Source: Muraenolepis orangiensis (Eukaryota > Chordata > Actinopteri > Gadiformes > Muraenolepididae). From it: a stretch of DNA of 64,000 nt. The stretch is taken from the NCBI GenBank assembly GCA_027704905.1, contig CM051007.1, positions 22,246,812-22,310,811 on the forward strand, written 5' to 3'. The notes under the pieces were generated by a model. That model saw only the letters and a program-made list of their open reading frames with translations. It was not told where the DNA came from and did no database searches. Position numbers and translations under genes: made by a program. Shown piece by piece: positions 53,597-64,000 of this stretch (position 1 is the first letter of the stretch; each line of letters begins with the position of its first letter).

Positions 53597-55780
53597 CCTC
53601 GGTGCTGCTGATGTGGGTCTAAACTGGGTAGAGAAGGTGCGGTCAACATAGGTAGGCAAGAGGACTACTAGTCACCAGAAACCATGAGTGGATTTCCTTC
53701 CTACCAAGCCTCCGAAAGCGAAGCCAGTGCTAGTAAATGTATAATAAGTTGGATAACAATATAACAAAAAATAGGCTAACAATATAAATAACAAGCAACA
53801 ATCGAGCAACCAATAGAGCTAACAAAACGCAAGTGCTAAGAGTAACGCAATATCTTTACAATTTGATTTGTTCCAAACTAAAGATATTGTGACCCAAATA
53901 GTCAATAGGCGTGTTCATTGGGAGTAAAGGCATGTAACATGGAAATAATAATAGTCAGCTATATTATCCTATTTTAAGATATAATTGTACAAAATTGTGT
54001 TTTAATGGAATTATTAATTAATAATAGGGATATTAATTAATAATATCCCTTATATTATATATAATATAAGAGACATATTTAGCAACATGACATCAGCTCC
54101 GCTCCATCACAAATAAGTTATGGCAGCGGGCGCAGTTCCTGGCACGACTCCAGCCGTACTGCGGCATTAACTCCCGTTCCCCCTGCAGGTACCACGGTGC
54201 CTTCCAACCACCACCATCAAGGCCCACAACCACATAACAAACACATGCGTGTAATATCAAGCACCTGGTCGTCCCTGCATGTCAACAAAGCCTCGAAACT
54301 GTTAAAAAAAACAATGTACATTGTCCCGCAGTGCATTCCGTCAAGGGTATAGGCTCGTCATCCGGGCAGAGGACATCACGTCCCATCACCGGTCGCTTTT
54401 CATGCGGGACAACATGCCTTACCTCCTCCGTGGCGGTCTTTTCCGATTTTGCACTGTATGTAATCCGACTGCTGGTTGTGATTTGAGGGGCTCAAATGTT
54501 TAGCGGAGATGCAGTGGTGGGGCTTTGTGGCGGGTGTACGAGGCGTGTTTCGCTGCAGGGGGCCAGGAGACGGAGTGCAGCGTGTGGATGCCAGCGACTC
54601 AGGAGTCTATTTTTTTTTTTGCTGGCAATGCAGTTGAGATGCGGAGACAGCGCTGCTAACTCCAAAACATTAACACCACAGTCCAGGGGAGAAAAAAAAT
54701 AGATCAGAGAAATAATATAAACTCATGTATTCGTTTGGACGTGTCATCATCATGTAATCATGACGTGTCCCATGTCATTGTTATGAAATTATATTTTAGC
54801 ACTATATATTACCAGTGATTGTACCAGACCATAATCAATCACTGCATCGAGAAAAGTTAAATACCAATAGTACAATTAATGTATGGGGGGCTATGCTGTG
54901 TACAATTATTTCAACCCAATTCTTGGTTGCCTCAGAGCCAAGGATCACTGCCCACCATGACAATACTTGACTTAAAGGGCTATCAACATCAGCAGAACTT
55001 CGGATGCACCTCACCCATAGTTGGTGTGGTGGCTGATGAAGAACATCCATCATGTTTAGTCCCGTAATATGACCGGTCAATAACACAGGAAGACAAAACA
55101 TAAGTGGAATGTCATTTATTTGGATTGTGCAAAAGTGACATAACCGATGAACCACCACAGGGAAGCGTGTTGATTGGTTAATGCCAGCCAGCTTTGACAA
55201 GTTGTGGTCAGACACACAAGCTGTACAGGTAGTTATGTTTATGCATTTTATATAATACAATTTTTTTTGGCATACTTTGCTTTGCTGAGTCGGCAAATTA
55301 TATGACCGAGTTAATATGCTCAATTCTCACTTCACAGGTGTATTTCCAAAAAAAAAAAAAAAAATGAATGAAAAGGTTTCTCAGAACGGCTACAGGTTTA
55401 ACACAGAGAACCAATGCACACACAGTGCAACAGTATGGGAAATGGATGAGAGTGCGGCACACCATGTCTCAACATCCAGCTTCCAGGCTAACCTCAAGCA
55501 ACTGATATAGTGGTTGTGGTCATTTATCAGACGAGTGGTCCGATAATGAATTATTAGTCAAATACTTCTGGCAGAGTGGTCTACGGTACATTTCTGGGAA
55601 TTGGAATTCCCTTGAAAAAATTGCCAATAAAAAAAAAAATATATATGTATATACACACGCGCGCACACACCAACTATTTATTAAAAAAATACCAAGGAAT
55701 GCCTTGTCCTTTCTTTAAATGCCAGTCTATTCAGTGGAATCCCCTTTAAAAAGTTGTAGATCCATTCTGTATAACAACAT
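53597..55780. other. Intergenic region between the MS4A-like gene and the semaphorin
   Basis: No supportable gene. An AT-rich palindromic stretch (54005-54065, TTAATTAATAATA with its complement) and short GC-richer sequence at 54110-54700 without recognisable coding content are present. Any MS4A-like promoter would lie just right of 53600, but I see no clear core-promoter motif. Confidence 0.4.
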
Positions 55781-55787
55781 CATTCAC

Positions 55788-55793
55788 TTTATT
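55788..55793 (-). terminator. Candidate AATAAA polyadenylation signal of the semaphorin
   Basis: A minus-strand AATAAA lies about 180 bases after the semaphorin stop, a plausible distance for a short 3'UTR. The UTR also contains a G/C homopolymer run at 55879-55900. Confidence 0.5.
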
Positions 55794-55973
55794 GCCCACT
55801 ATGTACACAACAATATCAACGTATGCGTACCATCAAAAAAGCAGCAAGTCTTTCGTTTGAAATACCAGTTTGTCCGGTGTGGGGGGGGGGGGGGGGGGGC
55901 GGGGAGGGAACCATTTGTCTTTCTGCACAAGCAAGTACCTTTGAATCTGCCAGGAGAGCACTTTCTCCCCAGA

Positions 55974-57505
55974 TCAGATGGGCGTGTTGGGGAGGTGACC
56001 GTTGGAGCCCTTGGGCGTGGTGTTGCATGCCTGCCCATTAGCCTGCCCATTAGCCTGGCCATTAAGGACGGCGTGCCCATTGGACCGCTTGCCGTTGAAG
56101 CGAGGCGACGGTTCACCGCGAAGAGCCTCCCTCTCGCCGAGGCCTGGGGGGCCGCCGGCCTGGGGGGCGGTCCGCTTACGGCAGCGCTGCCGGACGCCGT
56201 ACAGTGCCGCGGTGAGGAGCGCACTGACACACAGTGCCAGCAGCACGGACACCACCACCAGCTCCTTGAGGTAGCTGGGGCTGTGCGCCAACAGCAGCCG
56301 CTCGCCACCGCCCCTCGATGCAGAGTCCCTGGGCCACACAGCGGCGGAGTTCATGGCCCCCGGTTCGGTGGTGAGCGGCGGTGAAACGGTGCCGGAAACA
56401 GACGTGGCGTCCGGGCGTGGCTCCGCCTCGGCACTTGTTTTGGGCCACGCCCCCACGGACGTAGCGGCGGGCAGCGTGGTAGCGGAGGCCGAGGTGGCCG
56501 AGGTGGCCGGGGTCAGGAAAGGGGCCGCAGTCTTCTGCTCGATGTGGTAGGCGGCCAGGGTCTGCCGGTAGCCGTTCTCCGTCGACAGGCAGAGGTAGGG
56601 GCCCAGGGAGGGCAGGGTGACCACGAAGCGCAGGCTGCCGTCCTCCAGCTGGAGGTAGAGGTCCGGGGAGATGAGGCGGCCGTCGGGACGCTCCCAGTGT
56701 CGCCGGGCGTGTCGGGAGGTCACTGGACACCGAAGACGCACCACCTTGTTTAGCGTCACGGACACAGTCTGGCCTAAGGGGACAGGAGGTTTTTTCGTTT
56801 CAATACAACACGTTGAAAGTTGGCATCGCATGATGGAGAAGTATGTCTGTACACATTCTGAGTAAGTCGTCACTCACGTGTTACAACTCAACAGTAACAA
56901 TGTATTTATCATTATCAGGTATATTGAGGTTGCGGTTGTTGACACAGCAATTACCCAGAACTTTTAGTCCCAGGAACTACTTTTCAAGGAACTAAAATGT
57001 TCCTTCAGACAGTCGTCTGCAGCCTTAAGAAGATTAGGCTAATTAGTCAGCTGTTACATGTCATTTTTGCACACTAAACGACTATGAAACACAACAGCAA
57101 GTGTGGAAGAGACGAAACAAAACTGTTTGTGGCTACATATGTTTAAAAAAAATTCTGCAAGTACAAGACCAATCAGAAATGTTCAGAGCTCCAAGTACCA
57201 CCCTCAAAACTCCTGTTCTTTTGGAAAGGAATACCACCCCATAACGAAGGTTCCTAGTTCCTTGGGAGGAATCCTGTGGTGGAAACACAGCTTACGATGT
57301 CATTGACGAATGACCTGGGGGTTTGAGGGGTTGTACTCGATCCATACGAAACCAACCTGTAGTCAGATTGGTTGGTCCAAAGCGAGCCCTGGGGGATAAA
57401 GGGGTAGTAGCATTGCAGGCCTCTTCAACGTCCCCCCCGTCCACATCCTGACCTCTGGGGAAATATTAAAAACACATATATAATAATAATATTAAATTAT
57501 TAAAT

Positions 57506-57546
<41 letters not shown>

Positions 57547-60500
57547 TTTCATATAAGGAAATATCAAAACCTCAAATTTAAATCCGTAATTTTCAGTCAA
57601 AAAACGGTATCCGATCCTAGCAGAGACCGCGTGCACGCTTGACAACGAACGACGAACTCTTGAAGTAAAAAAAAAACGTGGCAGGAAGCCGACGCTGCAG
57701 TACTTACAGGCCGGTCCGGGCGAGGGAGGTCTGCACACAGGCCTGGGCCGCGTGCTCCCAGCCACAGAAGGGGTCCCGGGCGAGCACACACTGGGCACAG
57801 CTGGGGTAGAAGGAACAGTTGGCCACCGGCACCCGGACCACGCCCTCCGACGTACCGACGAACACCACGCCCTGAGGGACGCACACATCTGTAGCGTTAC
57901 AACTCCTCTCTGAACCGTCAACACTGCTTTAAGAGAAAGAAAAAAAATCGGAACTCGGTGACTTTTTTTTCTTTTCACATGTCGTGCAGCAACAACAAGC
58001 TTTGAACGCCGTCGTCTTGAATGTATTATTTTAATCGTAATAATTATATCTAATTCACTAGTTTACTTTCTTGGCCACCAACAATCTCAAGTATGTGTAC
58101 GATCAAACAAAGTGTAGAGAACCGAACGCCTGCAACACTCGTAGAATGGTTCCCATTAGAGGACTCCCTTGCTTGTGCCTTGAAAAGAAAAGCCAACCCT
58201 TAAAACACTTTTTTTAAGTGATGTGGTGGGCTTCATAGTAGTGATCCGGATAGACAGTTAATATGGACTCAAAAAGCCCTCTATTGCATGTGGTAATTGT
58301 CACACAGGCAGTCTTAGGTTCTAGTTAGTCTTAGGTTACCATTGTAACGTCAATCTAACGGTCCGACCTCCCACCCACCCACAGACCTTGGAGACTGAGA
58401 GCTGCATGTTCTTGACGGCCTGTGGCTGCTGGAAGACCTGGACCTCTTCTATGATGTGAGCCCCCTTCTCCAGCAGCACTGCTTTGTGGAGGTAGCCTGA
58501 CTCTGGGAGGAACCAGGGAAGTTCAAGAGACATTTCAGTGTCAATTTTGACAAAAAGCAATATTGCTGTGGAAGGGCTCTAGGAGAAGTTTACCATACAA
58601 TGTTTTCCTTAAGATTTATACTGATAAATACTGAACCTGTGATTAAGAAAAGTATAGTGTGGTCTCTATAGTTAGCTACCGGTCAGTAAGAACAGTATTG
58701 TGTGGTCTCTATAGTTATCGACCGGTCAGTAAGAAAGAGTATTGTGTGGTCTCTATTGTTATCTACCTGTCAGTAAGAAAGAGTATTGCGTAGTCTCTAT
58801 AGTTAGCTACCGGTCAGTAAGAAAGATAATTGTGTGGTCTCTATAGTTAGCTACCCGTCAGTAAGAAAGATAATTGTGTGGTCTCTATAGTTAGCTACCA
58901 GTCAGTAAGAAAGACTATTGTGTGGTCTCTATAGTTAGCTACCCGTCAGTAAGAAAGATAATTGTGTGGTCTCTATAGTTAGCTACCTGTCAGTAAGAAA
59001 TACTATTGTGTGGTCTCTATAGTTAGCTACCTGTCAGTAAGAAAGACTATTGTGTGGTCTCTATAGTTAGCTACCTGTCAGTAAGAAGACTATTGTGTGG
59101 TCCTCTATGGTTAGCTACCTGTCAGTAAGAAGAGTATTGTGTGGTCCTTGTGGTTATCTACCTGTCAGTAAGAAGAGTATTGTGTAGTCCTTGTGGTTAT
59201 CTACCTGTCAGTAAGAAGAGTATTGTGTAGTCCTTGTGGTTATCTACCTGTCAGTAAGAAAGACTATTGTGTGGTCTCTATGGTTAGCTACCTGTCAGTA
59301 AGAAGAGTATTGTGTGGTCCTTGTGGTTATCTACCTGTCAGTAAGAAGAGTATTGTGTAGTCCTTGTGGTTATCTACCTGTCAGTAAGAAGAGTATTGTG
59401 TAGTCCTTGTGGTTATCTACCTGTCAGTAAGAAGAGTATTGTGTAGTCCTTGTGGTTGGCAGCCCGGACCCTCTGGGCAGCGAGGTGGCTGTAATTCTGG
59501 TCCTGGGACACCATCGTCAGACTCCGCCCAACCGGCTGGACGCTGTCGTCTGCTAGGAAATTCTCTTTGACGAAGCGGAGAGTGTTGTCTGAAGCGTTGT
59601 GAAGGCCACACTGTGGGGTAAGGGGGCCGGTGGACAGACACAACTTATCATGTGCAATGCTGCATTACTCGATATTTCAACAGTATCTTGCTATGAAAAG
59701 GGGTACACAACCAAATGGAAGCCGCCTCAACTAAATTGAATCAGCCTCAACAGTTTTTATGCACAGCTTGGTTAAGTTAAGGCTGAATACTCAGATTAAG
59801 GTCAAACTCCCAGCAAGGCCACTCATTTAAAGTATGCTTATTACAGAACACTTATAACACATTTAATTAATACACATAATAACAAGATTGATAAGTGACG
59901 CCAGTCAGTTCTTTCACTTATCGTGTCGTGTTAATTAGCTAAATAAAACAACTTGGGTATCAGTGTGCATGTCAACGTACTGAATGCACCTATAGCCTTC
60001 GCAGGTGGCTTTTCTGTCATGTGTTTGGATACCATACGCCAGCTTGTCCAACCCTTTTGTGTTGATGGACTGCTTCAGCCAGTAATGAAATCAAAGGCTG
60101 CATGACAAGGGGGCGACAGGGCAAGAAGTCCAAATGTACAGAAGTGCAAGGAAAGGCTCGTACCTCTCCTGGATTTGCAATCTTCTCCTGAACGCGCGTG
60201 CTCCACCTCAGCGTGTCCCGATTCAAGATTTTGTAGTTCCTGGAGAAGGTCTCCTTGATGTCCCTCAGGCGGAAAGCACACACCGCCGATTGGCCAGAAT
60301 TGACCGACCTAATAAACAAACAAATACAATCTGTTAGTGGGAAAACTGTTTACGTGTCAGAGTGTGAGAGCTGTATGCCCCCTTCTCCTTACCTACTCTA
60401 AATTATTATATCCGTTTTTAGTCATAGTCTTTTAGTAGACTGTTTTTACATCTTATTTAACCACTGTACATTATATATTACCATGCACTTGACTGCAACA

Positions 60501-62246
60501 TTTGCACTCTGGTTAGATGCCAAATGATTGTGCTGTGCAATGAAAATACAATCTAATCTAATCCTCTCAATCTGCTTAGCCTCGAGTTTGTCTTGAAGAG
60601 CATTTTGAGAAAACAGAGCTAAAAACCAACATTACAAGTGGGTCCACTGACCATTGGGAGGTGAAGATGCCATAGAACAACGTGTCATCAGCTGGAGCGC
60701 CCTCTGGTGGCGGCAGGGCGATGACGTCTTGAACAACATTGTAGGGAAGCTCACTGCTGGCCTGGCACAGTAGATGAGCCTTGGCAAACGTGGTCCAGCG
60801 CCGCTGGAGGGTCCTCTGTCCGCCGACGTCGCTCTGAGGTCAAATCATGTCAATAGAAAATGTAAATAAGTTATATTTTATGACAAACACAAACATGAAA
60901 CTTTACTTAGCTTTCAAAGTTAATATAATGTATACTTTTCAAATACTTTTATATATGCAAAGCGACATAAATAACATCTTGTACATTGTTAAATATTAAT
61001 AATAATTCATATAGATTCAATTAGTATATTCAAAATTATAACATAAATACATTAAAACAGAACTAATAACCAATGTGTGTGCCAAAGGAAATAAAAATGA
61101 ATTTATGATTAAATGTGTCTAAATTGAAGCTTCCCCTCTGGGGAACCCAGCTTTATGTGGGTTGCACGATACAAGAAATGATCAGTTTCCCCTTCAAGCC
61201 GACCTCTGACCCCTTACCGTGCAGATCTGAGCGACGCGAGAGACAACAAACTTGTCGATGAAGTCGTACTCCCGGCCCACTTCGCTGAAGAAGAAGTAGA
61301 TCTTCTCCTCGCTGGGAACGAAGCAGGAGCTGATGAACGTGGGATCTAAAGACACGGATCAGAAACTAGATGCCTTGCAGTGGTTCGCCTCAGACAAACC
61401 CCCTCCTCCCCCCCCATTTATGTTGTAGGTCACAACCCAAGTGGCTGTGCCCTAAATCACATTCATGTCATTACCTAAACAAAAAGCAGGCCGGGCTTTC
61501 ATTCATGTGTCAATTTGCCCACAGGATGAAATCCAGCAACCTTGTGTGGTCTTAGTCTCAGCCACACAAACACAGAAGGCCCAAAAACACACACAACCAG
61601 AACAAAACCACACCATACAGAAGGGACCTCCTGTGTCCCACGTGGGGAAGATGCCATCCAGCCCAAATACATATGGAAATCAAAACAATCCTTCTTACCC
61701 TCGAGCCACCCGAGGGTGTCGTCCAGTTTGAGGTCCACGTGGCTGCCCTCGCTCAGGTGTCTGGAGATGACCGGCCGGTTGCCCCGATAATCCGCCACTG
61801 TAGCCGTGTACAGCTCTCCATCTGAAGAAACCAAAGAAATTTAAAAAAAAAAGGGACATAACTGCGTACTCATGTACTCCGCTTAAAGAATACATTCACG
61901 TACACGACGGTGGGTTTTTACTACGATTGATCGTGTGGTAAAGGACAACTATTTAATGAAAGGCAAATAAAAAAAAGGATATTCAGGTAGAATTAACCTA
62001 AATTATTTTCTAGGAATACACACCGTTTTGCTTACACATTGTGCATACATACAAGGTCTCCAAGCCCAAGCCTAATTTGCGGTCCTACAACAATCCACCA
62101 CCTCCTGAAGGGGGTGCAGATTAACACCGGGGGGCATTACCGACGGTGATGGCCGTGTTGCGCTGGTAGGGGTCGTACGGGCAGCGGCCTCGCCCTTCCT
62201 CCGGCTTGCTCCCGTGGCTCGCCATCAGCAGCTCCTCGGTGTGCTG
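55974..62246 (-). CDS. sema4: Class 4 semaphorin, 3' ten exons (5' part off the right edge)
   Basis: Exons in gene order: 62246-62141, 61821-61699, 61345-61218, 60833-60652, 60308-60164, 59610-59421, 58502-58387, 57871-57708, 57454-57357, 56773-55974 (TGA); 2052 nt, 683 residues, all phases matching. The sema propeller shows RGRCPYDPYQRNTAI, DGELYTATVADYRGNRP, EEKIYFFFSEVGREYDF, GGQRTLQRRWTTFAKAHLLC, FYGIFTSQW, SAVCAFRLRDIKETF and SGYLHKAVLLEKGAHIIEEV. The PSI domain has CVLARDPFCGWEHAAQACV. One C2 Ig domain follows (RLRCPVTS...HWERPDG...GPYLCLST), then a Ser/Thr/Pro stalk, one membrane helix (ELVVVSVLLALCVSALLTAA) and a basic tail with NGQA repeats ending NGHLPNTPI. PSI-Ig-TM without thrombospondin repeats defines class 4. 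These are guidance and immune ligands for plexins. Sema4a is favoured by the neighbouring ILF2 but not proven. About 150-200 N-terminal residues are missing. Confidence 0.93.
57508..57541. repeat. (TA)n microsatellite
   Basis: A TA run lies in the semaphorin intron between the PSI exon and the following linker exon. Confidence 0.9.
58677..59456 (-). repeat. 18-copy 43-44 bp tandem array containing an exon end and its 5' splice site
   Basis: The word AGTAAGA recurs at 58685, 58728, 58772, 58816, 58860, 58904, 58948, 58992, 59036, 59080, 59124, 59167, 59210, 59253, 59297, 59340, 59383 and 59426. The rightmost copy is the true 3' end of the semaphorin exon 59610-59421 (minus strand ...TTCTTACTGACAG, then GTAGATAACC). 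The other copies repeat that coding end and a GTAG donor inside the intron. Proximal units have CCTTGTGGTTATC, like the exon; distal units have CTCTATAGTTAGC. Confidence 0.93.
60455..60562 (+). repeat. Dispersed LINE-tail repeat, copy 4
   Basis: GCAACATTTGCACTCTGG, TTAGATGCCAAATGATTGTG and the terminal AATCTAATCTAATC match the reverse complement of 20278-20420. It lies in a semaphorin intron. Confidence 0.65.
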
Positions 62247-62591
62247 CTGACGGAGAACAGACGTGACCCAAAGAGCAACAGAAGGGCAAGTCCAGGGTGT
62301 GGAGAGTCCAGAGCATCCATAAGAATCATACCAGGCCATAGTCAAAACCCCTTTATTCGGTCAGCGGCGGCACCATGGGCATGGGTACTATGACATTTGT
62401 CACCAATATAACACTGCGTTGCACTTCCCCTGCACCCCTGGACTCCTTAACGTTACGGCCCTTTACTGTACTGTACTGTACTTTTATTATGTTATGATGC
62501 TGCAACCACTCACTACGAAGCTGCCCTACGGTCACTTTTAAAAGCTTAGTGCACCATCCCCCATATGTATATACTGTATCATCCATTAGAC

Positions 62592-63893
62592 CAGTGGTTC
62601 TTAACCTGGGTTCGATCGAACCCCAGGGGTTCGGTGAGTCAGTCTCAGGGGTTCGGCGGAGGTCAAGACACACACACCGTGTGCGTGTGTCCGTTCCGTT
62701 CACCTCACTCGTACAAAAGCGTCTGGCTGCGACTCATGGGCAAGTGGAGCTCCACTCCAGAACGGAAATACATCACCTCTACTCACCTCCACTGTCCACC
62801 TCCGCGCTTTTAAAAAAACGTGTAAGTTACGTAGGTTAAAAGAACATTATAATACCATAATGTATGTTTACACATACATTTATTTCACATACATCAAACA
62901 AAGACATAAATGACACAAACCTACTATCAGCCTGCGGTCTTTTAATGACCAAAACGTCAATAGACAAGGACTTTTATTTTGTTAGACACCCATGTGACAT
63001 ACGCTACTTTTAACAATCAAAACGTCAACAAAGTCGCCCAGTCCTTATTCACGATGAACATAAATAATCAAGTCAGGCTCTTTGTTAGGGACTTAATAGG
63101 TTTGTGTTATTTATGTCTTTATTTATGTGAAATACTTGTATGTAAACATACATTATGGTATTATAATGTTCTTTTAACCTACGTAACTTCCAAAAAATGT
63201 TTAAAAGCGCGGAGCTGGAACAGTGGAGGTGACGTATTTACGCTCTGTATAGGTCGGTGGAATAAACATCATCGAAGAGGAAGAAAACCTGAAGGCTTTT
63301 CAAAAAAAGCTACCGTCATGGAAACGACGAACAGAGAATGATAACTTTGCAAACTTTCCCCTGCTGGACGACTGTGTAAGTAAGATCGAAGACGTGTCTG
63401 GAATCTGAGACATTTCTGTACCCGGGGAACTGAAGCAAGCAATTGCCATGCACTTAGATGAGCTCGCAAATTCTCTCGATGGATACTTCCCCACAAGAGA
63501 GTCCTGTCCAGCATGGGTGAGACAGCCGTTCACGTTTAGTGTGGCGACAGCAGATGTCAATGATGAATACCTCGACAAAATCATTGAAATTCAACAGAGC
63601 CAGGTTCAACAGCAACTATTCCGAACAACAACGCTTATCCGATTACGGATAAGCGGGAGAAGATGGATGGATGGATGGATGGACCCATTTATTAATAATA
63701 GAAAAGAGTTAATAAAAAAACTACCATCAATGCTTTGGCTTCTGCCTACCATACACTTTTTCAGCGCTTTGGTCCCCCTTAAGGATGGGCGGTCCAATTT
63801 TGAAAAAACGAAATCATATTTTATTTTATGGGGTTCGGTGATGCGTATGAAACTTGCGGGGTTCAGTACCTCCAAAAAGGTTAAGAACCACTG
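62592..63893 (+). mobile_element. hAT-family element with near-perfect 8-bp target duplication
   Basis: The ends are CAGTGGTTCTTAACCT and AGGTTAAGAACCACTG (inverted, with an extra A-run inside the right end). The flanks are CATTAGAC (62584-62591) and CATTGGAC (63894-63901), one mismatch. The 1302-bp element contains a C-terminal transposase remnant and a large internal inverted repeat. It is inserted in a semaphorin intron. Confidence 0.88.
63320..63640 (+). pseudogene. hAT transposase C-terminal remnant (ZBED5/FAM200-like)
   Basis: Reading across one in-frame stop gives FANFPLLDDCVSKIEDVSG, then ELKQAIAMHLDELANSLDGY, ESCPAWVRQPFTFSVATADV and EYLDKIIEIQQSQVQQQLF. These are conserved in ZBED5/FAM200-type hAT transposases before the dimerisation region. 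The sequence breaks off at about 63640 into GATGGATGGATGG repeat sequence, so the terminal dimerisation domain is missing. Confidence 0.75.
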
Positions 63894-64000
63894 CATTGGA
63901 CACTTTGTTCATTTAGATTTTGTACAGTATTGTTATAGTATAGTGTTGTCTATAGTGCATAGTGTTATATATATATAGTGTTGCTATAGTTAGTGTAGTA

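Noticed and set aside
55799..56384. Plus-strand and second-frame ORFs over the semaphorin terminal exon
   Set aside because: They overlap the Ig-membrane-tail exon, which has correct splice phase and domain content. The others are GC-driven shadows.
58677..59456. CRISPR-like regular repeat array
   Set aside because: The units are contiguous without spacers, the host is a vertebrate, and the unit derives from a semaphorin exon end.

Overview
The window is eukaryotic and almost certainly from a ray-finned (teleost) fish. It holds spliced vertebrate genes with short introns, GT-AG junctions, many microsatellites, and a fish-type repeat load: a Tc1 element, hAT elements, chromodomain Ty3/gypsy elements, fish LINE tails and tRNA-SINEs. 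No prokaryotic feature is present.

Five protein-coding genes can be rebuilt exon by exon. (1) A PMEPA1-like single-pass TGF-beta/SMAD regulator, + strand, 3' part at 2104-4478 with a long 3'UTR. (2) ILF2 (NF45), - strand, complete in 14 exons at 15308-9273; the coding exons sum to 1167 nt (388 residues) with every phase matching. (3) A SEA-domain transmembrane mucin with MUC1-like sequence, + strand, seven exons at 20182-24679 (448 residues). (4) An MS4A-like four-pass membrane protein, - strand, seven phase-0 exons at 53596-45804 (265 residues). (5) A class 4 semaphorin, - strand, ten 3' exons at 62246-55974 (683 residues); its 5' exons lie beyond the right edge. In human, ILF2, MUC1 and SEMA4A all map to 1q21-22, so genes 2, 3 and 5 together fit a conserved vertebrate block. 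The genes show no operon-like link; each has its own promoter.

Layout: 0-6.6 kb PMEPA1-like; 7.7-8.7 kb deleted Tc1 element; 8.8-15.4 kb ILF2; 15.5-20 kb intergenic with LINE, SINE and foldback repeats; 20.2-25 kb mucin gene; 26.9-41 kb an accessory block of nested retroelements (two chromodomain gypsy copies, a hAT with an intact target duplication, LINE fragments, and three partial copies of a second gypsy family); 41-45.7 kb intergenic; 45.8-53.6 kb MS4A-like gene with a LINE in its second intron; 55.8-62.2 kb semaphorin; 62.6-63.9 kb a hAT element in a semaphorin intron.

The most unusual signals are: an 18-copy, 43-44 bp tandem array in the semaphorin gene that repeats an exon end together with its 5' splice site; the mucin, which has a MUC1-like SEA and transmembrane segment but the glycosylated repeats on the membrane side of the predicted SEA cleavage site; an uninterrupted Gag-minisatellite-chromodomain ORF in a 2.1 kb gypsy derivative; a GC-AG first intron in ILF2; and a 223-bp (CA)n tract starting seven bases inside an ILF2 5' splice site.
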